A stretch of DNA of 64,000 nucleotides from Elysia chlorotica. Its lineage: Eukaryota > Mollusca > Gastropoda > Plakobranchidae. The stretch is from NCBI GenBank assembly GCA_003991915.1, contig RQTK01000356.1, forward strand, positions 1 through 64,000, read 5' to 3'. The stretch's first letter is position 1, and the number at the start of each line of letters is the position of its first letter. The translations under genes were made by a program, and so were the position numbers. Positions 13,301-23,572 of this stretch are shown here, piece by piece. The notes under the pieces were generated by a model. It was not told the DNA's origin, made no database searches, and saw only the letters and a list, made by a program, of their open reading frames with translations.

Positions 13301-14261
13301 TAATAACGTTTCTGCTTGTTGAACATGACTGGTGTCTTCCAACAAAGAGAATTAACCTTTTGTGAAATCACATGCCTTATAATTTATAAAGACTTTAATT
13401 TGAACTAACACAAAATAATGGTTACTATACAGTATGGTAGTCTCTGCATCAACATCAAGTGCTGAGAAGAACATCTTAGCATAGTGTGCACTCAGGTGGC
13501 AGACTCTTGGTCCCATTGAACATTTGACAGAACCGATGTTTTCATGTGTATCTATCACAGTATCAATGCAGACTTATGCTACTTGAGAAAACATACCAAA
13601 AATATTTCAATTTTTTCCCCCGAATCCTAGTTTTGCATGTATGTGCAACATATTTCTTTCTGAAATGGCAAATATTTTCTTATCTGTGTATAAAATAAGA
13701 AAAAAATCTTGACATGATAAAGACTATAGATCTTTAAGATGGATTGGGATACATCTACTTCTAAATAAAAACAGCTTTACGACCAGAGCTGTAAATGTAG
13801 CCTTTCGAAAAAAATAGATTGCTACGTAATTAATAATACATGTATTACTTAGTCAACACTGTGTCAGCTGATTTCGTGGGCACATGCAGGAACTTACAAA
13901 AACAGGTTTTGTGCCCTTATCTTATTATATAAGAAAGAAAGAAAATGTCAGAAAACGACGACTCAGTTTTACTTAAATGAAAACTGATTTAACAAGCAGG
14001 TACTTATTCAGTACCTGCTGCATTAACAAAGAGATGAAGACTACATTTAACATTTAATTTTTAAATTGATCAGAAGTGTTCTAATTTCGTTAAACGTAAA
14101 AATAGTCTTAGAATATGTGTATGTACATTCATAGTGTTACAGCATTTTTTATGTTTAACCTTCAGGCAAACAGACTATACGACGTCTTTCATGAACCTTT
14201 TCTACGGGCAAATCCAAGAAAAAGACGCATCTCTGGATCCTCAGCAGATGCAGCAAGATAA
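4385..14261 (+). CDS. ERCC1: ERCC1, DNA excision repair endonuclease subunit (10 coding exons)
   Basis: Non-catalytic partner of XPF; the nuclear heterodimer cuts 5' of lesions in nucleotide excision repair and acts in crosslink repair. Exons read from the sequence: 4385-4459, 6103-6347, 7457-7514, 8249-8352, 8637-8736, 9529-9605, 10080-10179, 11174-11245, 12995-13063, 14166-14261. All junctions are GT/AG and phases join into about 331 residues (human 297). The N-terminus ([10 protein letters not shown]) resembles the vertebrate start; exon 2 is a low-complexity Ser/Lys linker. Exons 3-7 encode the central XPF/XPA/DNA-binding domain ([59 protein letters not shown]). Exons 8-10 encode the tandem helix-hairpin-helix domain ([37 protein letters not shown]). 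The ATG has an AAAGATGGCGG context and follows a plausible promoter. Odd points: a truncated exon-2 copy lies upstream in intron 1, and a MITE lies in intron 2. Confidence 0.95.
5065..6182 (+). repeat. Tandem duplication carrying part of ERCC1 exon 2
   Basis: Unit 1 (about 5065-5609) and unit 2 (from 5610) start with the same CCATACCGTTGCAGGGACAT and stay alignable through the shared acceptor CTATCCACAG. Unit 2 is about 31 bp longer owing to indels in the middle. Unit 1 ends inside the exon, so it holds only the first 81 nt of exon 2 (5527-5607, 27 codons), identical to 6103-6183, and then runs straight into unit 2. The intronic parts differ at several positions. The first copy has an intact acceptor but no donor, and its frame meets a stop soon after the junction. 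Confidence 0.9.
6716..7070. mobile_element. MITE-A copy 1 (pogo/Tigger-like ends), ERCC1 intron 2
   Basis: 355-bp element with terminal inverted repeats CAGTGGAAACCTCACAA and TTGTGAGGTTTCCACTG, flanked by TA on both sides (6714-6715 and 7071-7072). It has no coding capacity. It shares both ends and internal TTCAGGAGAATAGG- and ATTCGAATC-like pieces with the copy at 41986-42366. CAGT ends plus TA duplication point to Tc1/mariner-pogo type transposition; the family name is inferred. Confidence 0.85.
7844..8005. repeat. 34-bp minisatellite in ERCC1 intron 3
   Basis: About 4.8 tandem units built on TGTATTACATCTGCAGAATA plus GTGTCTTCAATACC, nearly identical between copies. Confidence 0.95.
11450..11650 (+). 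repeat. Probable tRNA-derived SINE of another family, ERCC1 intron 8
   Basis: The head has a promoter-like A box (TTGGTGCAATGGTAAGAA) and B box (GAGTTCAATCTC) about 30 bases apart. The body does not match the 2768-type SINE. A second tRNA-like head in opposite orientation follows at about 11790-11890. Confidence 0.5.
12084..12686. mobile_element. MITE-B copy 1, ERCC1 intron 8
   Basis: About 603 bp with imperfect terminal inverted repeats (CAGTAGAACTCGAACACAAC against GTTGTGTCTGAGTTGTACTG). Internal landmarks, in order: CTCAAAGAACACCCT, CATACCCATCCT, AAGAAAGGGCAGGGG, GAGGCAAAGGGAA and CACATGGCTT. The same landmarks recur in order at 24249-24846, and the first ones at about 30870. No coding capacity. 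Confidence 0.75.
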
Positions 14262-14533
14262 CATGAACAAGTGGCCCTGTATATCATGTATTTGAATATT
14301 ACATTTAATTATGAGACATTTTAGTGCTAAAATGTATTTTTTTAATTGATCTATGTTTTACAGTTACACCTCACAAATTTGTGTGATTAAAAACACAATG
14401 TTGAAAAAATTATTTTTCTTTTAGTTTCACTTTCAGAGTATGGTCAGTGATTGGCTGCACCCTGTCATTGTCAACATTTTCAACCTCCTCCTACCCTGTT
14501 CTCATTATTACATCATACATTCATCATTAAGTA

Positions 14534-16042
14534 CAGTAGAATCCTGATAAAGTCAACACCTCAGGACCGTAAAAAATTGTTGACTTTAACTTAAGCAAGG
14601 TTGATTTTATCCAATTTCAGGGGAGGAAACCCAAGTATTATTATTATTATTTTAAAAATGTTGTTGCACTTACTCTTAGATCATCTCCCTTGTTTGTTCA
14701 AATGAGTGTTAATTATTAATGTTAACAATAGGGACCTTTTAGTTACTCATTTACTGATTTAGTGGGCTAGTAAATACGTATTGCTAAGCTTTGAAAGAGT
14801 GCCCTTGAACACCTGAATTGTTTTTAACTCTCCCCTCTCAGTTTGTGCAGGCTTGGGACCGTCATTGATATATCTTAGTATGAACGCCATAATAAAACAA
14901 TGGCCTGATTAGAGTAGTTTGAGGGGGGGTATAATTTTTTTTTGGAATAAAAATGTTTTGACAAACTGAGGGCTAAATGCCGCTCCGGGGCTTCCCAGCT
15001 GTAGCATACCACTCACATCTGAGCCTGTCTAAAGAAATCTGTGATGGCCGTCTCGTCCGCATTGAACACATCGTCTGGCCCATATTCTTTTGAGGAGTTC
15101 AGGAAGAGTTTTAGAAAGCCATTCGTCCGTCTGTGACGAGTCCACTGATGCTGATTCCCCTCAAATGGCTCTAAAGGTGATTCCTCAGCGTTTCTTGAAT
15201 CCATCAAGCCAGCCAGAGGAGGGGGTGAAATCCTCCAAATTCATCTCTCTAGCGATGTCCTTTGCTTTCTCCATCAAAATGTTGCCAGATATACTTGCAC
15301 TCATCGCTCTAGCTTGCTTGAACCAGCGGTAAAGAACTTCGTCCACGTCCTCCATTTTGCCATTTCTCATTCGCTTTCGAAATTGAATGAAGTGTAGGCC
15401 TCTTCCTACTTGCTGTCGATTTTTTACTATCTTGGAGACTGCTTTTGTGCACTCCATATTTCTCTCTGATTCCTGTTAACGTCATAGCTTTGGCATCCAC
15501 ATCTTCCAAAAGCTTAATCTTGGTCTCCAGGGTGAGGATGTTATATTTTTTCCCTGACATTTCTCCTGGACTCAGAATCAAAACGTCTTCAAAGGTTGTG
15601 AAAAGCTAGATCTACAGAATTTCAACGAGCGTGTAGTGGCCACGGAGGGATAATCGCAGAAAGAACTTGAAGAAGGATTGACCTAGGTCTGGCCCTTATG
15701 TTACATGTGGGAGAGATGGACGTGGGTGTGTGCACGCAATCTGTGTCGGACTGATGAGGCAAAGCGGGAGAGGAGTGGGAGTGGGAGAGCCATCAGTGTG
15801 CTGATGTGAATGTGATACACTGCACGCAGTGACTTAATAGAATTTGGAAGCAAAAAAACCCCCCTCACCCATCCTTTTTTTTGTCTCGCTATCTCTTTCC
15901 TTACGTGGTGTTGACTTCAACCGAGAATCGGTCCGACATCGTTGACATTAAGAGAAATAAAGTTACTAAAACAAAGAAGGAAAAATCGGGACCGCCATGT
16001 GGCGTTGACTTTAAGCGTCTTGACTTCTCGCGGATTCCACTG
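14534..16042 (-). mobile_element. Pogo/Tigger-like DNA transposon, internally deleted
   Basis: TA-flanked element of about 1.5 kb whose ends match as CAGTAGAATCCTGATAAAGT and (reverse complement of the right end) CAGTGGAATCCGCGAGAAGT. On the minus strand, 15562 down to 15013 encodes transposase pieces: an N-terminal Psq-type helix-turn-helix (KIKLLEDVDAKAMTLTGIRE, YGVHKSSL), a CENP-B/Tc5-type second DNA-binding domain (VLYRWFKQARAMSASISG, GWLDGFKKR) and the start of the DDE domain (DVFNADETAI). The pieces fall in more than one frame, and most of the DDE domain is absent, so it cannot be autonomous. A typical autonomous Tigger is about 2.4 kb. Confidence 0.85.
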
Positions 16043-17096
16043 TACTTAGTTCAGCATGTGTTCCCTTATGAAAAGTATATTTTGGTAGACAATAGTCATG
16101 GATTTAGATTAGATGAGGATTATTTTTTTAATCAATGGATCTTCACTGTAGTTTTAAATAAGTTTATCAATTCAATTAACTTTCATTGTAGGCATAACTT
16201 CAGCTTGGAAGAAAAAAATAAGTGTAGGCCTACATCACTTGAATTATTGAAGTTAAATTATTTAATAGAATTAGAAATCAGATGTTTGGTTTGCTATGGA
16301 ACCAACCTCCTGTGCTGCGTTATAAACACGAAACTCTGAAGAGCTAGGGGTTAGTTAACTTTTAATGTCCAATATCAGCGCTATAATATTAATACTAGGC
16401 TACATTGTGGATGGGAGAATAGCTTTGCAAGCTACCTTGTACATGCAAATGTCATTTGAAGTTTTAAGAAGTTAATCTTACTTGTAACACTAATGTACAC
16501 AAAATTTAGACAGACCTCCAGTGGAGATAGACACCCACTCCCAGATATTTTAAGGATCAGAACATGTACAATGCACTCCACTGAGTACGACATCTTGATA
16601 ATTCGAAATTTCTCTTGATTCCAGAAAAAATCTCTATTAATTGCTTTTGCATAAGTTGATTTGACCATTTACTACTACATGTACTAGTAACTGCTTTATT
16701 TCTTTTGTTTTTATTTCAACATATTGTAATTTGTATCTAACCCCAGATGACATACTTTTTTTAAACAAATAAATGTAGGTATTTGTGTCTGCATCAAAAG
16801 GAAAGATAAACTTGGAGACATTAAATAATTTTCAAGTTTTGCAAACGTACACAAAATCGATATAACTAAAATAATCTCAATTTGATTAACTGTCTCTCTC
16901 TCTTCATCTATGTTATAATTTTCCCTTTAGTTTGCCTCCCTTTATAATTATGCCTGTATCTGTCTACATGTACGTTGAAATCCACTCAAGATTGTTTAAT
17001 TTTGATTAGCATCCAACGTCAGTAATATATTATTCTCATTTTTATCTCTTTAGTAAACATTTATGCCAATTTTGTCAGAGGTTAAAATTATGAGTC
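16043..17096. other. Spacer between transposon and RPL9 3' end, no gene seen
   Basis: AT-rich DNA. An open frame running from 15881 to 16339 on the plus strand crosses the transposon end and resembles no family I know. Confidence 0.5.
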
Positions 17097-17265
17097 GAGT
17101 TAACATCCAACATCAGCACTATATAGGCTATATTGTGGACAGGCCCCAAGACTGACGATTTTATGTGCTGCCAAACACGAGACAGGGCGGGGATACCACG
17201 ACTAAGCCGGTCACATTAAACTGACACCGCCCCAACCAGTAGGGAGCGAAATCGCCAGGGCGGTT
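17097..17265 (-). repeat. SINE copy (2768 family), tRNA head missing
   Basis: In reverse orientation: AACATCCAACATCAGCACTA, TATAGGCTATATTGTGGACA, GCTGCCAAACACGAGACAGG and CCAACCAGTAGGGAGCGAAA. Only about the first third of the tRNA-related head is kept. Confidence 0.85.
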
Positions 17266-17539
17266 AAAATTAAAATTATAAATGAATAAACATTTTCTCT
17301 CAAGAAAATAAGTCACATGATAACCAACTGTACTCTTCCAAAAGAACAGTAATTACCCACTAACTTTTGCTCTAGTTTAAAAGAGATCAAATCAGCCAGA
17401 CCAATTTCTTAAATAGTACGAGCAAATTAATTGCTGTTAATTGTGTTACTGTTTGTTAATACTGTTAACACATTTAATTGGTTATCATGACACAAACAAA
17501 AGAAAAACCACTATCAACACAAGAAATATTTGTGTCCTG

Positions 17540-17545
17540 TTTATT
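17540..17545 (-). terminator. RPL9 polyadenylation signal
   Basis: AATAAA on the minus strand, about 13 nt beyond the RPL9 stop codon, implying a very short 3' UTR as is common in ribosomal protein mRNAs. Confidence 0.7.
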
Positions 17546-17557
17546 CACAAAATCACT

Positions 17558-20500
17558 TTAAAGTTCAGGAGTCTCAACAGTTGTTTTTTCGGACACATAG
17601 ATACCATCCAAGAACTTTCTGATATCCTTCCTTTTCACAGCAGTGGACTGTTGGATTAGAGCAGCTGAAATGAAAGAAAGAAATATTTTCTTACTACATC
17701 ATAGAAAATGTTTAAGCTATGGGTAGAGAGATAAGAACCTCTGAGCCTTACAAAAAAAAAAAAAAAGACAAAATAATGTCCTTAAAAAAAAAACAATATG
17801 CCTTCTAGGTAAACTACCTTCTAAAATGTGTGATTCAACCGTAGTAATTCTATATTTCTTAAAGTAGGTACCTTAAAATGATTTTCCAATTCATTTAATC
17901 ATTTCATTTTCAAACCAGTGCGGAGTTTTTGTTCTGAGCATAGGAGTTTCAATCTCAAGTCTGTACATCATTGCAAAACAAAGATATGGCACTTTGAAAT
18001 TTTGATGATCATGTAATTTGTATAACTTAACAGGGAGGCCACTTCAAACCCACATAAAACATATATTAAGCATACCATAACCATAAAAATTGCTGAGCAC
18101 AAACAAATACCTACATATGACAGACTCAATTTTTTTAGTGGAGAAAAGGGAGGGGAGGGAAAGCTGAGAATTTTCACTATTTTCGTCCGATTAAAGAGGC
18201 TCTAAGATGATAAATGGTAACATTTATTAAAGGAAATAGATATTTGCCGCTAAACAATGCATACAACGGATTTTCTTCTATACCGACTTCCTGTTAGACC
18301 CATTGTTTCTTGTGTTGTATTTGTATCTATCATTCTGCTCTAATTTCATTGTCGATATTCAGAGTTTCGGTAATTTTTGTATTGCGTGCGTCCATTTCAC
18401 GAAAGAATAAACATGAGTTGTTTTTAGGTTTTTTTTAAACAAAAGATTGGAGAAACATAATTAGCATAAATCCTGATATAGATCTAGTTTATATGAATTA
18501 TAATTATATCGATTATTTTCTTTTACTAAACATCAAAAGTTACCAGAGAAGTGCTCATGTTAAATTTGCTAACCTAGCTTAGAAAAAAATATGGCGGAAT
18601 TTTCGAGGAAAAAGTTTACGGACATTGGACTCAAGAGCCAGTTAGAAAAATTACGGAAAGATCCGGACCCAAATTTTATTTCCGGAATTGCGGAAAAGTG
18701 GCATCCCTGAGTTATGGATAGGTCTGATCTCTATTCATAGATCGTTATGTCAGGATATATCACCTTATGAACTGGAACAGTTTAAGTTACCGGTATTGGA
18801 AAAAAAAAGGAAAAAAAGAATGACAATATGTACGCAAATTGAAAGATTACAACTATAGCACCAACCTGATCTTGACACCAGCTCAATGTCATTGCCCTGA
18901 ACAATGAATTCGTCCTTCATACCAGATGGCTTAAAGGTGACACCCTTCAACATGTAGACATGTCTTGTGAATTTTTCCCCGAGGAAGTTCTTGATCTCAA
19001 CATGGGAACTGTCCTTATGCACAATAATGTTGATGGGAAAATGGGCATACACTGCTCTCATTTTGTACAAGAAGCCCTGAAGAGCAATCAATAATGCTTT
19101 GTTGTAATGTCAAAAGAAGCGGAAATAATCAAATAGGATAAAAAAATAATTATCATTTAATAGTTTTAATGCCATGTGGACAAGATTTTATTGCCCTTAG
19201 GTATATTTAAAGTTAAATCTATATATTGATTCCGACAACTGATAGTAGGACCTCATATAGTATAAACCTCTAAACCATGCTTCATCTTATTTTCCCTTGT
19301 TACAAGCTTTTAAAAAACTAATTACACAGTACTACTTTGGTTTCAATTTCATACCGAGTATATTTTTAAACAAAAAAGAATTTTATTATCTGCATCTCTA
19401 TCTCAAATTATTGCAAGCATAGAAGCGACACATTCTAAAATTACTCTGAGGTGGGGTCACAAAGATGACAGTAGGATCCTGGACAGTAGGAACATGAAGC
19501 ACCCTGCCTGCTTGTTTGTTTAAAAAATACTCAACACAATACACAGTAGAAACTCATTCACTGATGCCCACAAAGGGGTGAGTGGAATGCTTACCAAAGT
19601 GACACCCTTGATCATGTTTTCAATGTGAGAGCAAACAGTCCTGACTGCGGCCAATTCTTTGTGTTTGCCAAACCATTTCTCAACCTGTAAGGATATATGA
19701 ACAGATTAGTTGGTACTTTAAGGTTATAACATGGGTTGTGTTGAGATAAAACTTGCCTGTTACAAGCACCTAAAAATGTGACCAATAAATTCTCTCTATC
19801 CAAGTTACTTTACTGCCACAGAAAAACATCACATGGAGTTAAGAAGATACAGTGGACCTCGGATATAGCTAAGTTACAGGCCCAGCTCCAAAACTTTGTT
19901 ATGTCTCAGATTTGGTTGTAATAAATACAACAAACGACTCTATAGGAGTTTAATTTATATTTATAATGGTTTTAATTCTTGTGGTCAATTATTGAAAGTT
20001 TTAAAACAGCTTTGCCGTTACCCGAAGAAATTTTACCTACTCCATTAGCTAAAATTTTGTTTCAAACAAAAACAAAAAAACATGTCCGTGTTAAATGAAT
20101 AAGAATTGGCCTTAATATTGAATTTGAGTGAACATTTTCAAAAGAGGCTGATGCTGCTCGAGCATGCAAGACTGGAAGCAGACTCAACTAAAAATAAAAA
20201 ATATCAAAATAGTGGATTTCTGTGGAAGATGGTGATCACCACCACCTTTAATCATTTTCAAAGGAAATTTGATTGGAGTAAATGTCTTCAGCAGTTTAAA
20301 ACCAAGGATGATCCATGGGCTATTGGCCGATCACAGGATGAGTGGCAGCTCTGGGTTTTAAATAGCCCACAGATAATCCTCGATACGGCCGAAGCTTCCT
20401 TGAGTCTGATGTTGCTATATGCAAGGTCTACTATATATATATAGACAAGAGCTTAAAGCACAGATATGCTGTTAAATATGAAAAGGGTAATTATATCCCC

Positions 20501-21176
20501 CTCCCCACCCCCAAAAAAGTCCTTTTAGTTGCTAAACTATATCAATTCATTTACCCCATTGTTACTATCAGTGGAAATATAAAAATCAAATGTGAATTTA
20601 CCACTTGGTTAAGACTCAAATAGGCCTCATTGCACACAGTGGCCTATCCTACAATGTTGATGACTAACTTGCATATTAATTGAAGCAAGAGAGAAACCAC
20701 AAGGTTACCTTCAGCTGTTTTTTCTGTGGTTGAGTGATATCAATAGGGAGGTGTTTGAAGCTGCGCACTAGAGTCCCCCTGGGTCCCTTAATAGTCACAG
20801 TGCGTGACTTGACAGATCCAGAGACTAAAAATATAAAGAAAATACAAGATTAACAAATAGTTTAAAACTAAATCAGTGAGTTGCCTGATGTTTTCAAATC
20901 AAACCTACTGAGTTTTTTAATGGAGATGAGCTCAAGTCAATCAATTATAATTACGATCAAGTACATTTTAAAAGCTTCCCCCAAGTCAACTTTACTACTG
21001 TTGCTTTGTAAATATGTGTGTGTGTGACAGCTTAGCAGTGATATTTCATATAACCATTAAATATGAGAAATTTAACAGAGAATACAAGAATTGTAATGAA
21101 CATCAGTAAAATCTTTTTTTTTTATCTTACCATTGTCAGGAAGCTTGACAATCTGGAAGGAGTTGATAGTCTTCAT
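17558..21176 (-). CDS. RPL9: 60S ribosomal protein L9 (uL6), 5 coding exons
   Basis: Structural protein of the large cytoplasmic ribosomal subunit, near the sarcin-ricin loop and the P-stalk base. Exons in transcript order: 21131-21176, 20709-20824, 19595-19684, 18866-19076, 17558-17664. Phases join into 189 residues (human 192). The protein starts [15 protein letters not shown] and contains [102 protein letters not shown] and [11 protein letters not shown], covering both uL6 beta-sheet repeats and the conserved C-terminal helix. All junctions are GT/AG. The acceptor just before the start codon shows that an untranslated first exon lies upstream. Intron 2 holds a MITE. It is transcribed divergently from TSR3. 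Confidence 0.97.
18591..18710 (+). other. 39-codon ORF with good start context in RPL9 intron 4 (antisense)
   Basis: ATG in AATATGGCGG context, reading [20 protein letters not shown] and ending in a stop after EKWHP. The composition (charged, no low complexity) is more protein-like than its surroundings. I recognise no family. It could be a retroposed first-exon fragment of another gene, a small coding ORF, or chance. Confidence 0.25.
19850..20433. mobile_element. MITE-C, RPL9 intron 2
   Basis: 584 bp between TA dinucleotides with imperfect inverted ends: CAGTGGACCTCGGATATAGC on the left, and on the right the reverse complement TAGTAGACCTTGCATATAGC. A 112-codon open frame fills its right half (20106-20444) but matches no transposase motif I know. 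The ends suggest the pogo/Tigger type. Confidence 0.65.
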
Positions 21177-21182
21177 GATGAC

Positions 21183-22575
21183 TAACTGGGGAGATAAACC
21201 AAAGAAGGAATTTATTTTGAGCTCACATAAGAGGATCAGTGATTTAAAAAAAAAACAAAGCAAAACCTACGAAATCTGCCTCATACCAATACTGGCTGAA
21301 TATTTACTATTTTTTTATCCCAACTTTGTTTTCACAGTAACTGTAAACTAAAATTGTAAAAATTAGGGGAATTAGTGCCTTTAATGGCACTAATTCCCGT
21401 TATTTTTTCAATTTAGTTAAAGTTCACAATTTTAGTTGAGTTACTGTTAAAACAAATTTGGGATAACAAGAATTAAAACTTTAAAGCTTTAATTTCAAAC
21501 TGATATATATTTTACTTTCAATCAGTGAGATACTAAACATTGAAATACACTAGGTACAGACAGAATCCTTTACTAACCATGCATCAATTTTCTGCTAATT
21601 AATTATACCAGCACTTCAATCCCCTTTTAAGTTTGTTGACAACATGCCATGAAGAAAGTATCAGTATCTGTCAGTTTTGAACTCGTCTCATTGTTATTTA
21701 ACTATAATGTGACGAGAATTATGGTCAGTGACGAAGACAGGTTGTAGACCAAAGATTAAAGGCAATGGTAAATACATTCGGGGCAAGTACTAGTGGTCAA
21801 GAGAGGTTATGACTGGAATCATGGTCGTGACGAGCACGGAAGGTGCGGACCCAAACAAGTCAATGTTATAGTATGTATACCAAAACAGATCGAACCTTCC
21901 AATTCTTTTAGGGGTTTGGAGAATGAGGATGGGCGATGTAGATCCAAATTTGGAAGGTGATTAATGGTAATAAAAAACGGAACAGTAAATATATATGAGA
22001 GATGGAGGGGGGGTCCAGTCCTCCAAGTCTGGCCCCAATATGTGTAAGGCCTATGGGAGGTTGGGGGGAGGAGTCACAAGCCCGACCCTGCATATGTTTT
22101 AGGATGAAGCTCCAGAGGAAGCATCAGGACGCTAGCAGGGTGTTCGTGTGAGTTTACAGGGATGCTAGCGGAAGCCAAACCCAGTGGTCTCACTAGGAAT
22201 AGGATGCAGACAGGTGTGAGAGAAAGCAGAATGTATAAGTTTACTGGTGTGTAACTGTGTAGTTCTTAGTCCATTCTAGATCTAGCGGTGAAAAAGCGAT
22301 GTTACGGTTCTTAGTGAAATAACTCCATGTCTGACTTCAATTTAGATCTACATCTGAACTTCAGCACTAGAAATAGGCTATCTATAGATCTTCCCAAGAC
22401 AGACAAATTTATAGGATGCAAATCTAGGCTAGACATGAATCAGGGCAGGGAGGCCCATTGGAGGAGACTTAAAATTAGATTTCTCTAGATCTGATTATAT
22501 ATCAAGATCTAGATTTAGGCCTATCTTAGGCAGAAAAAAAAGGGGGGGGGGGGGGGGGGGGGGGGAGAAGGGGAG

Positions 22576-22634
<59 letters not shown>

Positions 22635-23010
22635 TAAGATCTAGATTCTAGATCTAGACCTAGATGTATAATCTAGATTAAATCAAGATCAAGCCTTTCA
22701 ATAGAATGTTTTGCAACTTTAAATTCTCACCCAATTTACTTTGTTTTCGTGTGATAACTGGGCTTTCAGCTAAAGGCAATCAACGCAAACGCTCGGCGTT
22801 AATAACGCGACATGGCAAAATGAGAGAATTGATTCACCCCATTTAAATTTAATAAACTCATTCATTAGAAATGGCTAAAATTCAAAATAGTAATAAAATG
22901 AGTAGTATTAAATGTTAACAAAAAGTAAACTTAAATTCGATTATTGAATTTCAATGTATATGACCAAGGATTCTGATTAGATTTATAAGACAAATATTAG
23001 TGGTAAAATT
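21183..23010 (-). other. RPL9 5' UTR intron, with G-tract and AG microsatellite
   Basis: Mostly featureless AT-rich DNA, with TCTAGATC-type tracts at about 22270-22690. From 22542 there are about 24 consecutive G residues, then a GA-rich stretch and (AG)n to 22632. I found no convincing snoRNA box pair in the parts I scanned. Confidence 0.5.
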
Positions 23011-23017
23011 CTTCTAC

Positions 23018-23048
23018 CTTCAGTTAGATGCCCCGATCAAAAAGGAAG
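23018..23048 (-). promoter_or_regulatory. Predicted RPL9 5' UTR exon with TOP-like pyrimidine start
   Basis: On the minus strand a CTTCCTTTTT pyrimidine tract, typical of 5'-TOP ribosomal protein mRNAs, begins about 23048 and is followed 20-odd bases later by a donor, CTGAAG|GTAGAA (exon end 23018). This would splice to the acceptor CCCAGTTAG at 21182, leaving TCATC before the ATG. Inferred from motif and splice-site fit only. TOP mRNAs are translationally controlled through mTOR/LARP1. Confidence 0.5.
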
Positions 23049-23572
23049 CGGAAATGCTGACAACAAACAAGCTAGGCTATTTCACCGGTTTGAAAAAATA
23101 ATGTATGGCATTCCATGAATTAGTTTTAAATACAATAATTTGCATTATACATGTAATACTAAATTTATATTATAGGCATAATAGAAGATAACACCCTGAC
23201 ATTAAAAATGAATTTACCGTAATGTGGAATACATTCTGCTAAAAAGAATGAGATGTCTTATCGAGACTGGGAAAATACTTTTCATTTTTATTAACTCTAC
23301 TTTCACTTTCGGACTAAGCTGCGGATTGTTGATTATGTTCACAAAATAATGTCTATTAATATCATCTGCGATAATGTTGAAATGGTGTTCCCCGTTCTTG
23401 TATAATTTTTAGACAATAATATGAATAGAATAAAGTTAGATCTAGACTTAGCGTGATCTTAAAATCAGACTACCTTTAACAGAAGAAAGACTATCAGTCT
23501 ATATTCCAATCTTCATTTAAAATTCCTTCTAGACTATTTTAAGTTGTAACTCTAGTCTGTGCTATTCCAACT
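23049..23572. promoter_or_regulatory. Putative bidirectional promoter RPL9 / TSR3
   Basis: About 0.5 kb separates the predicted RPL9 TOP start (minus) from the TSR3 start codon (plus). No other exon is visible in between. AT-rich with no clear TATA pair. The shared-promoter role is inferred from geometry and from both genes serving ribosome production. Confidence 0.4.

Noticed and set aside
15881-16339. 152-codon plus-strand ORF
   Set aside because: Crosses the right end of the pogo-like element into unique DNA; no recognisable domain.
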